A DNA stretch of 53,657 nucleotides from Solirubrobacterales bacterium (GTDB lineage Bacteria > Actinomycetota > Thermoleophilia > Solirubrobacterales > 70-9). The notes under the pieces are model-generated. The model was not told the origin of the DNA. It worked only from the letters and a program-made list of their open reading frames with translations, and did no database searches. This document shows, piece after piece, positions 31,720 through 38,977 of this stretch; position 1 is the stretch's first letter, and each line of letters starts with the position of its first letter. The DNA is taken from contig JAFKLL010000011.1 of assembly GCA_017304845.1 (NCBI GenBank), forward strand, positions 145,480 to 199,136, given 5' to 3'. The translations under genes and the position numbers were made by a program.

Positions 31720-33888
31720 CTAGTTGCCGCCGATCGGGACCAGGTTGCCACCCTGGACCCGGTACAGCCCGATCCGGTTGGCGCCAGGCCGCAGCGAGTC
31801 GGGATCGACCAGCGCGCCGAAGTGGGTCTTGCCGGCGAAGGCGAAGGGCCGGCCGGTCCCGCGGATCACGCCGTTCACGGCGATCGCGATCACCGGGGCC
31901 GCCGCCGGATCGGCCGGGACGGCCGAGTCCATGGTGCCGGTGACGAACATCGGGATCAGGTCCTTGCCGGGCCGGTAGTCCTTCCAGAGGTCCGGATCGT
32001 CGAGCTGCGCGCCGGAGGCGCCGGCCGGAACCGGGGGAACCTTCCTGCCGATCAGTTCCGGGGCCGCGCCCATCGTGTAGATCGGGCCGGTGCCGAGTCG
32101 CTGGTCCGCCCGGGCGATCGCCTGGTTGCGCTGCTTGATCATGTCCTCCACGCTGGCCGTGTAGACCTTGCCGTCGCTGTCGGTGATCTCGACGTCGCGG
32201 TCCGGCACCGGGCCCTGGAGCGGCACGCCGTCGGTCTTGTAGGGGTCCTTCACGCCGACCGCCTTGGCGATCGTCGGGACTATGTCGAGGGTCATGCTGT
32301 GGGTCGGCGAGACCAGGCCCTTCTTCTGGTGCGGGTACTTGATGAAGAGCGGCGGGTTGGCCACCTCGCCCATCGCGCGGTCGTCGGCGCGCCGTTGCGG
32401 CACGCCGTCGCCCTCGAAGGAGATTCCGTGGTCGGCGGTGACGATCACGATCGCCTTGTCCCAGAGCCCGTCCTTCACGAGCTGGCGGCGCATCTGGCCG
32501 AGCAGGTCGTCGGCGTACCCGGTCTGGGTGTACATGCGGGCCTGGGCGGTCGAGATCCCGTTGCTGTTGACCATCCAGTTGTTGGTGCTCTCCGAGAGCT
32601 GCTCGAGATCGGTGCGGTTGTACTGATCGCCCTTGGTGTCGAGCTTCCAGATCTGGTGGGGCAGGTGCATGTGCATGACCGTGAGGCCCCGGTCGCTCTT
32701 CGGCACCTGGCGGATGAACTGCTCGTACAGGGCCGGGTCGGACTGGGCCCGGCCCTTCACGAAGAGCTTGCCCTTCTTCTTCTTGCGCTTGCCGAGCTTG
32801 GTCGGCTGCCCGCCGTCGCCGTCGCCGCCATCGCCACCGTCGCCGAAGCCCTCGAAGTTGGAGCTCACGTCCGGCAGCTTCGAGGCGATGCCGGGAGGCA
32901 GGACGAGCCGGCCCTCGACGTACTTGAGGTCCGAGTAGAGCGCCTTCAGGCGGCTCGACTGGCTCTGGTCGGCCTCGGGGTCGGGGCAGAGGTCATTCGG
33001 GCAGATCGCCGTCACCGGCTCCAGGACGTGGAGCGGGCGGTCGTGGCTGAACTGGCTGAAGATGCTGAGCGGCTGCGCCTCGGAGGTCGGCAGCGTGTCG
33101 GCGGGCTGGCTGATGCCGGTGAGGATGCCCGGGACAGCATGCGGGGTGAAGAAGGCGGTCGTGCTCTGATTCTTGTACCAGGTGCTGGAGCCGGCCAGAC
33201 GGGCGAAGTTGGGGAAGCGCTGGCCGTCGATCTGACGATCGTTGGTCATCAGGTCGGCGGTGCCGAGCTCGTCGAAGATCATCAGCACGATCGGGGTGTC
33301 GTCCCCGGAGTCGGCGGCGACCTTGAAGTCGCTGTCGCCCGGGAAGATCACCTTGGTGGTGTCGCTGGCGAAGAGGAACAGGGCCAGGATCACCAGCGGG
33401 GCCACGATCAGGATGTCCATCAGGTTCCGGATGAAGGTGAAGCGGAACACGGACCAGGCGAGCAGGGCCGCCAGGGCCAGTGAGAGCAGCAGGATGATCG
33501 CGGTCCGGGCCGAGAACAGGTCGGAGACGACCTGGATGAAGAAGAAGGTCGCGATCGCCCCCAGGAAGACGAAATGGAGGCCGTAGTAGGCGCGGGCGCT
33601 GAACCGGCTGACCAGCCACTCGACCAGGAACAGGGCCAGGGGCGGCAGGAAGGTGAACCCGATCGAGAGGATCAGGATGTCGCCCGGGGTGTTGGCCCGG
33701 GCGACGAAGAAGTCAGGGTTCTTGCCCAGCAGGTCGAGCAGCGGCTGGACGAAGGCCAGGGCCCAGAGGGCGGCCAGGTGGCCACCCCCCAGCAGCAGTT
33801 GCCGGCGGGTCGGTGCGGGACGACCGAAGATCGCCCTCAGACCCTTCTCCCCCTGTCTTGCCTCCGAACCTCCGCTCGGCGCGCCCAC
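31720..33888 (-). CDS. Membrane alkaline-phosphatase-superfamily protein with Gly-Asp/Lys insert (AP-4)
   Basis: 722 residues from GTG 33888, five bases after the upstream gene. The membrane domain is like AP-2 and AP-3 (HLAALWALAFVQPLLDLLG). Catalytic residues: Asp206 (MIFDELGT), Thr248 in FFTPHAVPGILTG, VVTADHGISF and PLFIKYPHQ. At the variable site after SSNFEGF there is a Gly-Asp tract (349-360) and then the strongly basic KRKKKKGK (367-374). The C-terminal unit is IAIAVNGVIRGTGRPF, later ANRIGLYRV. It ends the leftward operon with the 67-residue protein and the kinase-like/methyltransferase protein, suggesting a joint role on an envelope glycan. Confidence 0.82.
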   Translation of the reverse strand: MGAPSGGSEARQGEKGLRAIFGRPAPTRRQLLLGGGHLAALWALAFVQPLLDLLGKNPDFFVARANTPGDILILSIGFTFLPPLALFLVEWLVSRFSARAYYGLHFVFLGAIATFFFIQVVSDLFSARTAIILLLSLALAALLAWSVFRFTFIRNLMDILIVAPLVILALFLFASDTTKVIFPGDSDFKVAADSGDDTPIVLMIFDELGTADLMTNDRQIDGQRFPNFARLAGSSTWYKNQSTTAFFTPHAVPGILTGISQPADTLPTSEAQPLSIFSQFSHDRPLHVLEPVTAICPNDLCPDPEADQSQSSRLKALYSDLKYVEGRLVLPPGIASKLPDVSSNFEGFGDGGDGGDGDGGQPTKLGKRKKKKGKLFVKGRAQSDPALYEQFIRQVPKSDRGLTVMHMHLPHQIWKLDTKGDQYNRTDLEQLSESTNNWMVNSNGISTAQARMYTQTGYADDLLGQMRRQLVKDGLWDKAIVIVTADHGISFEGDGVPQRRADDRAMGEVANPPLFIKYPHQKKGLVSPTHSMTLDIVPTIAKAVGVKDPYKTDGVPLQGPVPDRDVEITDSDGKVYTASVEDMIKQRNQAIARADQRLGTGPIYTMGAAPELIGRKVPPVPAGASGAQLDDPDLWKDYRPGKDLIPMFVTGTMDSAVPADPAAAPVIAIAVNGVIRGTGRPFAFAGKTHFGALVDPDSLRPGANRIGLYRVQGGNLVPIGGN
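32809..32844 (-). repeat. Gly-Asp coding tract in AP-4
   Basis: Twelve residues of only Gly and Asp (349-360), followed within ten residues by a Lys/Arg cluster. It lies at the same alignment position as the collagen-like tract of AP-2. Confidence 0.75.
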
Positions 33889-33893
33889 GCTCG

Positions 33894-35300
33894 TTACCTT
33901 GGCGTTGCCAGGTAGAGGATACGGTCGCCGGAAGGCAGCTCTTCCCGACGCTCGATCGTGAAGCGGCGCTCGAGCTCACGCTCGAAGTTGCCCTCTTCGT
34001 AGTCGGGGTTGGCGCCGTCGTGCTTGTTGGCGAGCAGCGCCTGGACCATCGGGTCGGTCCGCTTCGGGAACTCGATCAGCAGGGTCGAGCCCATGTCCCG
34101 CACCCACTGGAGGAAGTCGGCGATCGGGATGTTGGCCGAGATCGAGACGTGGTGGATCACGGCCAGGGCGAGCATCAGGTCCGGGGTGGCGCGATCGGCC
34201 AGCGTCTTGCGCTCGAGGCCGCGCCAGCCGAGGGCCGGCGAGGGGTCGGCCAGGTTCGAGACCAGCGGCAGGATCTGGGTGTTGCCCTCCGCCTTGAGCG
34301 AGCGGTAGAGCGCCTCGACGGTGGCGTGATCGAAGTCGAGGGCGAGGACCCGCTCGGAGTTCTCGGCCGCGATCCGCGAGTAGGCGCCGTCGTTGCAGCC
34401 CACGTCCCAGGTCAGGCCCGGGCGTTTCTCCGCGGCGACTTCGCCGACGAAGCCCTGCTTGCGCTTGTCGTCGTTGTCGGAGTAGGTGTTGCTCTGGCGG
34501 TAGCCGCTCCAGGAGGTCTCGCCGGTCTTCCAGCGCAGCTTCGAGACCAGGCGGTGCATCGACTGGAGCTGGGCCTTGATCTGCTTCGGCTTGACCTCAC
34601 GGGTGGTCTTGTTGGCCTCGGCGCTGCCGGGGCCGGACTTGTTGGCCCGCTTGTCCAGCCGGGCGTGGAGCGAGGTGTGGAGGAAGACGCCCTTGCGGAG
34701 ACGGTCCCGCAGGGAGAAGACCTTGATCGCGTCGATCGGCTGGATGCCGTCGATCGAGCCGCGCATCCAGGGATGGAACGGAATGTCCTTGTGAGCCTGG
34801 AACAGCAGCGGGTACAGGTAGAGCATGCAGAACTGCCGGTAGCCGACCCAGGGCTGCCCCTCGTCGATCTTCTCGAAGGAGCCGACGTCGATGAAGACGG
34901 GGTTGGCTCCCTGGAACTGGACGTTGTAGGGAGTCGCGTCCTTCAGCGACAGACCCGCGTCGATCGCGGCGATGCCGAGCTCCAGCTGGAGCAGGGCGGC
35001 GTCCTGGAGCATGCTGAAGGTCCACTCGTACGGGTACGAGACGACCGGGACCCGGTCGTGCTCCAGCGCTCTCTCGACTCCGGTCGGGAGCAGGTCCTGG
35101 CTTTCGCCCAGGACCGCGATCTCGACCTCCCGGGTGCCGATGAGGTCACCACGGGAGGTCAGCTCGGCGAGCAGGGAACTGGCCGCGAGTGCGTCCCAGT
35201 CCTCCGCGCCCTCCGGGCTCAGGGCTCGGTAGATCGCGTCGTCGGTGACGACGACGCGGCTGTCTCGGTCTCTGAACGAGCCCGGTTCTGCGGCTGCCAC
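33894..35300 (-). CDS. NoeA-like protein: kinase-like signature plus SAM methyltransferase domain
   Basis: 468 residues from GTG 35300. The C-terminal part (about 280-468) is a class I methyltransferase with motif I TWDVGCNDGAYSRI (298-311) and ALDFDHATVEAL. The N-terminal part contains GLSLKDATPYNVQF then NPVFIDVGSFE: Asp121, Asn126 and Asp138 have nearly the order and spacing of the kinase catalytic loop (HRDLKPxN) and DFG motif. From memory, proteins of this type are annotated as nodulation protein NoeA-like or methyltransferases. A kinase plus methyltransferase combination recalls WbdD, which caps O-antigen chains with methyl phosphate, though the domain order differs. The kinase reading is inference; no ATP-binding Lys is identified. 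Confidence 0.75.
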   Translation of the reverse strand: MAAAEPGSFRDRDSRVVVTDDAIYRALSPEGAEDWDALAASSLLAELTSRGDLIGTREVEIAVLGESQDLLPTGVERALEHDRVPVVSYPYEWTFSMLQDAALLQLELGIAAIDAGLSLKDATPYNVQFQGANPVFIDVGSFEKIDEGQPWVGYRQFCMLYLYPLLFQAHKDIPFHPWMRGSIDGIQPIDAIKVFSLRDRLRKGVFLHTSLHARLDKRANKSGPGSAEANKTTREVKPKQIKAQLQSMHRLVSKLRWKTGETSWSGYRQSNTYSDNDDKRKQGFVGEVAAEKRPGLTWDVGCNDGAYSRIAAENSERVLALDFDHATVEALYRSLKAEGNTQILPLVSNLADPSPALGWRGLERKTLADRATPDLMLALAVIHHVSISANIPIADFLQWVRDMGSTLLIEFPKRTDPMVQALLANKHDGANPDYEEGNFERELERRFTIERREELPSGDRILYLATPR

Positions 35301-35307
35301 AGACTCG

Positions 35308-35511
35308 CTACTCGGCCGGCTTGTCTTCGGAGGTGTCCGCCGCCGCAGCGGGGGCCTCAGGGGCGGGCTCGTCCTTCTTCCAGAACATGACCTTGCTCTT
35401 CACGTTATGTCCGAAGGTGCGCAGGGCCGCACCGATGCCGGCAACGCCGGCGAGAATTGCTGCGAGCACCGCACTGGCGCTTCCGGGGTCCAGGTAAGCG
35501 AAAATTCTCAT
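35308..35511 (-). CDS. Small membrane protein with YLDPGS N-terminus
   Basis: 67 residues. MRIFAYLDPGSASAV is followed by one hydrophobic helix (about 14-32), a basic stretch (GHNVKSKVMFWKK) and an Ala/Pro/Glu tail. ATG 35511 has AGAGGA seven bases upstream, so it is a genuine small gene. It heads the operon with the kinase-like/methyltransferase gene (seven bases away) and AP-4. I recall short YLDPGS/T proteins beside such genes elsewhere, but I cannot check it. It could be an anchor or assembly factor for the operon's enzymes. Confidence 0.75.
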   Translation of the reverse strand: MRIFAYLDPGSASAVLAAILAGVAGIGAALRTFGHNVKSKVMFWKKDEPAPEAPAAAADTSEDKPAE

Positions 35512-35583
35512 AGTTGATCCTCTCTTGATCGGGATCGACTGCTACCCCCCGCAACGCGAGGGGCATCAACCGACCGCGAAATG

Positions 35584-37350
35584 TTACTCAATAGTGACGA
35601 GGGGATCCCCGTTGGCGACCGCGTCGCCAACAGAAATGCTGACCTTGGTGATCTTTCCGTCCTTGTGGGCGGTGATCTCGTTCTCCATCTTCATGGCCTC
35701 GATGACGCAGACCAGGTCGCCTTCCTTGACCTCGGCGCCCTCCGCGACCTCGAGCTTGAAGATCGAGCCCTGGAGCGGTGAGGCGAGCACGGGACCACCC
35801 GCGCCACCGCCGCTGCCGGCCTTCTTCTCGCGCTTCGGCTTGGGCCCTCCGGCGGCCGCGGGGGCGGTTCCGGCGGCGAAGCCGGTGGCCTCGCCGATCA
35901 CCTTGACGTCGAACCGCTTGCCGGAGACCTCGACCAGGTAGTCGCGGGCGACCTTCTCGGCCTCACCGTCGGCCGGGGCCGGGATGTCGGTGTCCTCGGG
36001 GGCGGTGGTCTTCAGCCACTTCTTGTCCTCCGTCAGGTCCTTGCAGGTCTCGCCACGGGCCCACTGCTCGGTCTGGAGGATGGTCTTGTGGAAGGGGATC
36101 AGGGTCGAAAGCGGCTCGATCTCGTACTCGTCGAGGGCGCGCAGCATCCGCTTGGTCGCGGCCTCGCGGGTCTCGTCCCAGACGATCAGCTTGGCGACCA
36201 TCGGGTCGTACATCGGGGTGACCTCGGAGCCGGCCTTGACGCCGGAGTCGACGCGGACGCCGGGGCCCGAGGGTTCGTCGTAGACGTCGATCGGGCCGGG
36301 GGCCGGGGCGAAGTTCATGTGGGCCTTCTCGGCGTTGATCCGGCACTCGATGGCCCAACCGTCGATCGTGACGTCCTCCTGGGTCAGCGAGAGCTCCTCG
36401 CCGGCGGCGATCTTGATCTGCTCGCGGACGATGTCGACGCCGGTGATCTCCTCGGTCACGCAGTGCTCGACCTGGACCCGGGTGTTCATCTCGAGGAAGA
36501 AGTACTCGTCCCCGACCTGCATGCCTTCGATGGTGCCGGCCGAGAAGTAGCCGACCGCGCGGGCCGCGTCGGTAGCGATCTTGCCGATCCGCTCCCGCAT
36601 CTCCTCGTCCACGTGCGGGCCGGGGGCCTCCTCGATCAGCTTCTGGTGACGGCGCTGGATCGAGCAGTCGCGCTCGCCGAGGTGGATCACGTTGCCGTGC
36701 TTGTCGGCCAGGACCTGGACCTCGACGTGGCGCGGATCCTCGAGGTAGCGCTCGATGTAGACCCGGTCGTCGTTGAAGAACTTCATGCCCTCACGGCCGG
36801 AACCCTCGAAGGCCTCGGCCAGGTCGTCTGGGGTCATCGCGACCCGGAAGCCCTTGCCGCCACCGCCACCGACCGCCTTGCAGGCGACGGGGTATCCGGC
36901 CGACTCGGCCTGCTTCTTGGCCTCTTCGAGGTCCTTGGCGGGCTCGGTCGCGCCGGGCACGATCGGCACGCCGGCCTTCTCCATGACCTCACGGGCCATG
37001 GTCTTGGAGCCCATCGCGTCGATCGCCGAGGCGGGCGGGCCGATGAAGACGATGCCGGCCTCGTCGAGCGCACGGGCGAAGTCGGAGTTCTCGGCCAGGA
37101 AGCCGTAGCCCGGGTGGACGGCCTCGGCGCCGCTGTCCTTGCAGGCCTGGATGATCTTCTCGATCGAGAGGTAGCTCTCGGCCGGGATCGCAGGCCCGAT
37201 CAGGAAGGCCTCGTCGCAGGCCTTGACATGCGGGGCGTCCCGATCAGCCTCGGAATACACGGCGACGGACGTGATGCCCATCTCCTTGCAGGCGCGGGCG
37301 ACACGGATGGCGATTTCGCCTCGATTGGCGATCAGGATCTTCGAAAACAT
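35584..37350 (-). CDS. Acetyl/propionyl-CoA carboxylase alpha subunit (biotin carboxylase plus biotin carrier)
   Basis: 588 residues. Biotin carboxylase domain 1-445: ILIANRGEIAIRVARACKE, the ATP loop GGGGKGFRVA, HLGERDCSIQRRHQKL and LEMNTRVQVEH. A linker follows (Ala/Gly/Pro/Lys-rich), then a biotinyl domain (about 515-588) with VIEAMKMENEI, Lys being the biotin site. It works with the carboxyltransferase encoded at 43814-45382 and the epsilon-like protein at 43600-43803 to make malonyl-CoA or methylmalonyl-CoA. An AT-only palindrome covers its promoter region. Confidence 0.94.
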   Translation of the reverse strand: MFSKILIANRGEIAIRVARACKEMGITSVAVYSEADRDAPHVKACDEAFLIGPAIPAESYLSIEKIIQACKDSGAEAVHPGYGFLAENSDFARALDEAGIVFIGPPASAIDAMGSKTMAREVMEKAGVPIVPGATEPAKDLEEAKKQAESAGYPVACKAVGGGGGKGFRVAMTPDDLAEAFEGSGREGMKFFNDDRVYIERYLEDPRHVEVQVLADKHGNVIHLGERDCSIQRRHQKLIEEAPGPHVDEEMRERIGKIATDAARAVGYFSAGTIEGMQVGDEYFFLEMNTRVQVEHCVTEEITGVDIVREQIKIAAGEELSLTQEDVTIDGWAIECRINAEKAHMNFAPAPGPIDVYDEPSGPGVRVDSGVKAGSEVTPMYDPMVAKLIVWDETREAATKRMLRALDEYEIEPLSTLIPFHKTILQTEQWARGETCKDLTEDKKWLKTTAPEDTDIPAPADGEAEKVARDYLVEVSGKRFDVKVIGEATGFAAGTAPAAAGGPKPKREKKAGSGGGAGGPVLASPLQGSIFKLEVAEGAEVKEGDLVCVIEAMKMENEITAHKDGKITKVSISVGDAVANGDPLVTIE

Positions 37351-37361
37351 AGCCGAGGCAG

Positions 37362-37375
37362 CTTATTTAAATAAG
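37362..37375. promoter_or_regulatory. AT-rich palindrome before the carboxylase alpha gene
   Basis: CTTATTTAAATAAG is a perfect 14-base palindrome whose near edge is 11 bases from the start codon, in DNA otherwise about 70 percent GC. It overlaps the place where a -10 box would be, so it may be a repressor operator. The remainder of the 133-base gap shows only the promoter of the PHP gene. Confidence 0.5.
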
Positions 37376-37468
37376 TCGGCACCGGCTTCGCCGGGCCTCC
37401 CAGCCAAACCCGCCGTCCCACGGAAAAAACCGATGGATGGGTCGGCTCCGGTTGGCCGTGGACTGACC

Positions 37469-37474
37469 TAGGAT
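37469..37474 (+). promoter_or_regulatory. Putative -10 box for leaderless PHP gene
   Basis: TAGGAT ends nine bases before ATG 37484 with no Shine-Dalgarno sequence in between. Confidence 0.45.
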
Positions 37475-37483
37475 TCTCTGGAC

Positions 37484-38290
37484 ATGATCGAGCTTCAGTC
37501 GCATTCCGTTGTTTCTGATGGTCAGCTTCAGCCCGCCGGGGTGGTGGAGGCGGCCGCGAAGGCCGGGGTCGAGGTTCTGGCCCTGACCGACCACGACGGG
37601 GTGGCCGGGGTTCCCGAGGCGATCGAGGCCGGGGAGCGGCTCGGCGTGGAGATCGTGCCCGCGGTCGAGATGTCCTCGGTGCACGAGTACGCCGAGGATC
37701 TCCACATCTGCGGCTACTGGGTGGACGTCGAGAAGATCACCCCGGCCTGCGAACGGGCCCAGGAAGAGCGCCGTAGCCGGGCCAAGAAGATCGTCCAGAA
37801 CCTGCGCGACCACGGTTTCGACCTGACCTTCGAGGACGCGGTCCGCGAGGCAGGGGCCGCCGACGCGATCGGCCGTCCCCACATCGCCAAGGCGGCCGGC
37901 GCGACCGGCAACCTCGGCCCCTTCTTCGAGGAGTGGCTGGTGCCCGGCGCGAAGGCCTTCGTCTCGCGCGAGTGGCCGGATGCCAACGAGGCCTGCGCGC
38001 TGATCCGCGAGGCCGGCGGCGTGCCCGTGATCGCCCACCCCTACTGGGACGTCAAGGACCCGGAGAAGGTGGAGGAGCTGATCCGCGCGCTCGACATCGG
38101 CGGCATCGAGGTCTTCTACCCCTCACATACAAGAGCTCAGACGGAGCACCTGCTGGATCTGGCGAACGAGCTCGGGGTCACCGCGACCGCGTCATCCGAC
38201 TTCCACGGCCCCACCCACAAGACCTTCAGCCGCTTCGGCGCCTACCAGACCTACGACCTCGGTCAGCCGGCGGTCCCCCCGAAGCCCTAG
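37484..38290 (+). CDS. PHP-domain metal-dependent phosphoesterase
   Basis: 268 residues. PHP metal ligands appear in LALTDHDGV, VPAVEMSS (Glu), GRPHIAK, PVIAHPYW and SSDFHGPTH. The usual first motif D-L-H-x-H reads ELQSHSVVSDG, so the first His is Gln. Family members include nucleotide and RNA phosphoesterases such as the 3',5'-nucleoside bisphosphate phosphatase TrpH; the substrate here is unknown. It is a single gene with its own promoter and terminator. Confidence 0.85.
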   Translation: MIELQSHSVVSDGQLQPAGVVEAAAKAGVEVLALTDHDGVAGVPEAIEAGERLGVEIVPAVEMSSVHEYAEDLHICGYWVDVEKITPACERAQEERRSRAKKIVQNLRDHGFDLTFEDAVREAGAADAIGRPHIAKAAGATGNLGPFFEEWLVPGAKAFVSREWPDANEACALIREAGGVPVIAHPYWDVKDPEKVEELIRALDIGGIEVFYPSHTRAQTEHLLDLANELGVTATASSDFHGPTHKTFSRFGAYQTYDLGQPAVPPKP

Positions 38291-38341
38291 CGGCTACGCC
38301 TCGGCCCCGGCGTCGAAAGCGAAGGCGAAGGCGGCAGCAAA

Positions 38342-38370
38342 AAGGGCGGGCCCAAAGGCCCGCCCTTCGA
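38342..38370 (+). terminator. Terminator of the PHP gene
   Basis: A perfect 11-base-pair stem (38342-38352 with 38357-38367), loop CAAA. The downstream arm ends in CCCTT. Confidence 0.75.
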
Positions 38371-38381
38371 AATCCTGCCCG

Positions 38382-38406
38382 GAAACATACGCCCGGCGTA
38401 TGTTTC
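38382..38406. terminator. Palindrome at the end of the sulfate operon, probable terminator for cysC
   Basis: GAAACATACGCC and GGCGTATGTTTC form perfect 12-base arms around one base. Outside them AAATCC (about 38370-38375) and GGATTT (38413-38418) extend the symmetry. It lies 17 bases past the cysC stop, so it probably ends the leftward operon, but an operator role is possible. Confidence 0.5.
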
Positions 38407-38422
38407 GAAGAAGGATTTGCGG

Positions 38423-38974
38423 TTAGGAGGCGACGGCGGCCGGGATGAGCTGGCGCTCCTCCAGGTAGGTGAGCAGACGAGCGGCCGACTCCTCGGGCTC
38501 CTCTTCCGCGGTCTTGAGGGCGATCTCCGGGTTCTCCGGGGCCTCGTACGGGTCGGAGACGCCGGTGAACTCCTTGATCTCGCCGGCGAAGGCCTTGGCG
38601 TAGAGGCCCTTGACGTCGCGCTCGGCGCAGACGTCGACCGAAGCCTCGATGTAGACCTCGATGAAGCGGTCGCCCATCATCGCGCGTGCCTCGTCGCGGA
38701 TCTCGCGGTAGGGCGAGATCGCGGCGGTGATGACCGGGGTGCCGTTGCGCGAGAGCAGATCGGCGACGAAGGCGATCCGGCGGATGTTGGTGTCGCGGTC
38801 TTCCTTCGAGAAGCCGAGGCCCTTCGAGAGGTTCTCGCGGACGATGTCACCGTCGAGGATCTCGAGCCGTGAACCACGCGCGGTGAGTTCCTTGGCGACG
38901 ATCTCCGAGATCGTGGTCTTGCCGGCACCGGAGAGCCCGGTGAACCAGAGGGTGAAGCCCTTGCTTTCTGACAT
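38423..38974 (-). CDS. cysC: Adenylylsulfate kinase
   Basis: 183 residues. P-loop GLSGAGKTT (13-21), then [20 protein letters not shown] and [16 protein letters not shown], and [22 protein letters not shown]. It phosphorylates adenosine 5'-phosphosulfate (APS) to PAPS. It starts three bases after sat. Because the neighbouring reductase is of the APS type, PAPS is not needed for assimilation here, so this kinase may serve sulfotransferases (inference). Confidence 0.95.
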   Translation of the reverse strand: MSESKGFTLWFTGLSGAGKTTISEIVAKELTARGSRLEILDGDIVRENLSKGLGFSKEDRDTNIRRIAFVADLLSRNGTPVITAAISPYREIRDEARAMMGDRFIEVYIEASVDVCAERDVKGLYAKAFAGEIKEFTGVSDPYEAPENPEIALKTAEEEPEESAARLLTYLEERQLIPAAVAS

Positions 38975-38977
38975 TGG

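Noticed and set aside
15563..33888. Annotating the four membrane AP proteins as sulfatases
   Set aside because: They lack the Cys/Ser-x-Pro-x-Arg maturation signature; a Thr is in the nucleophile position.
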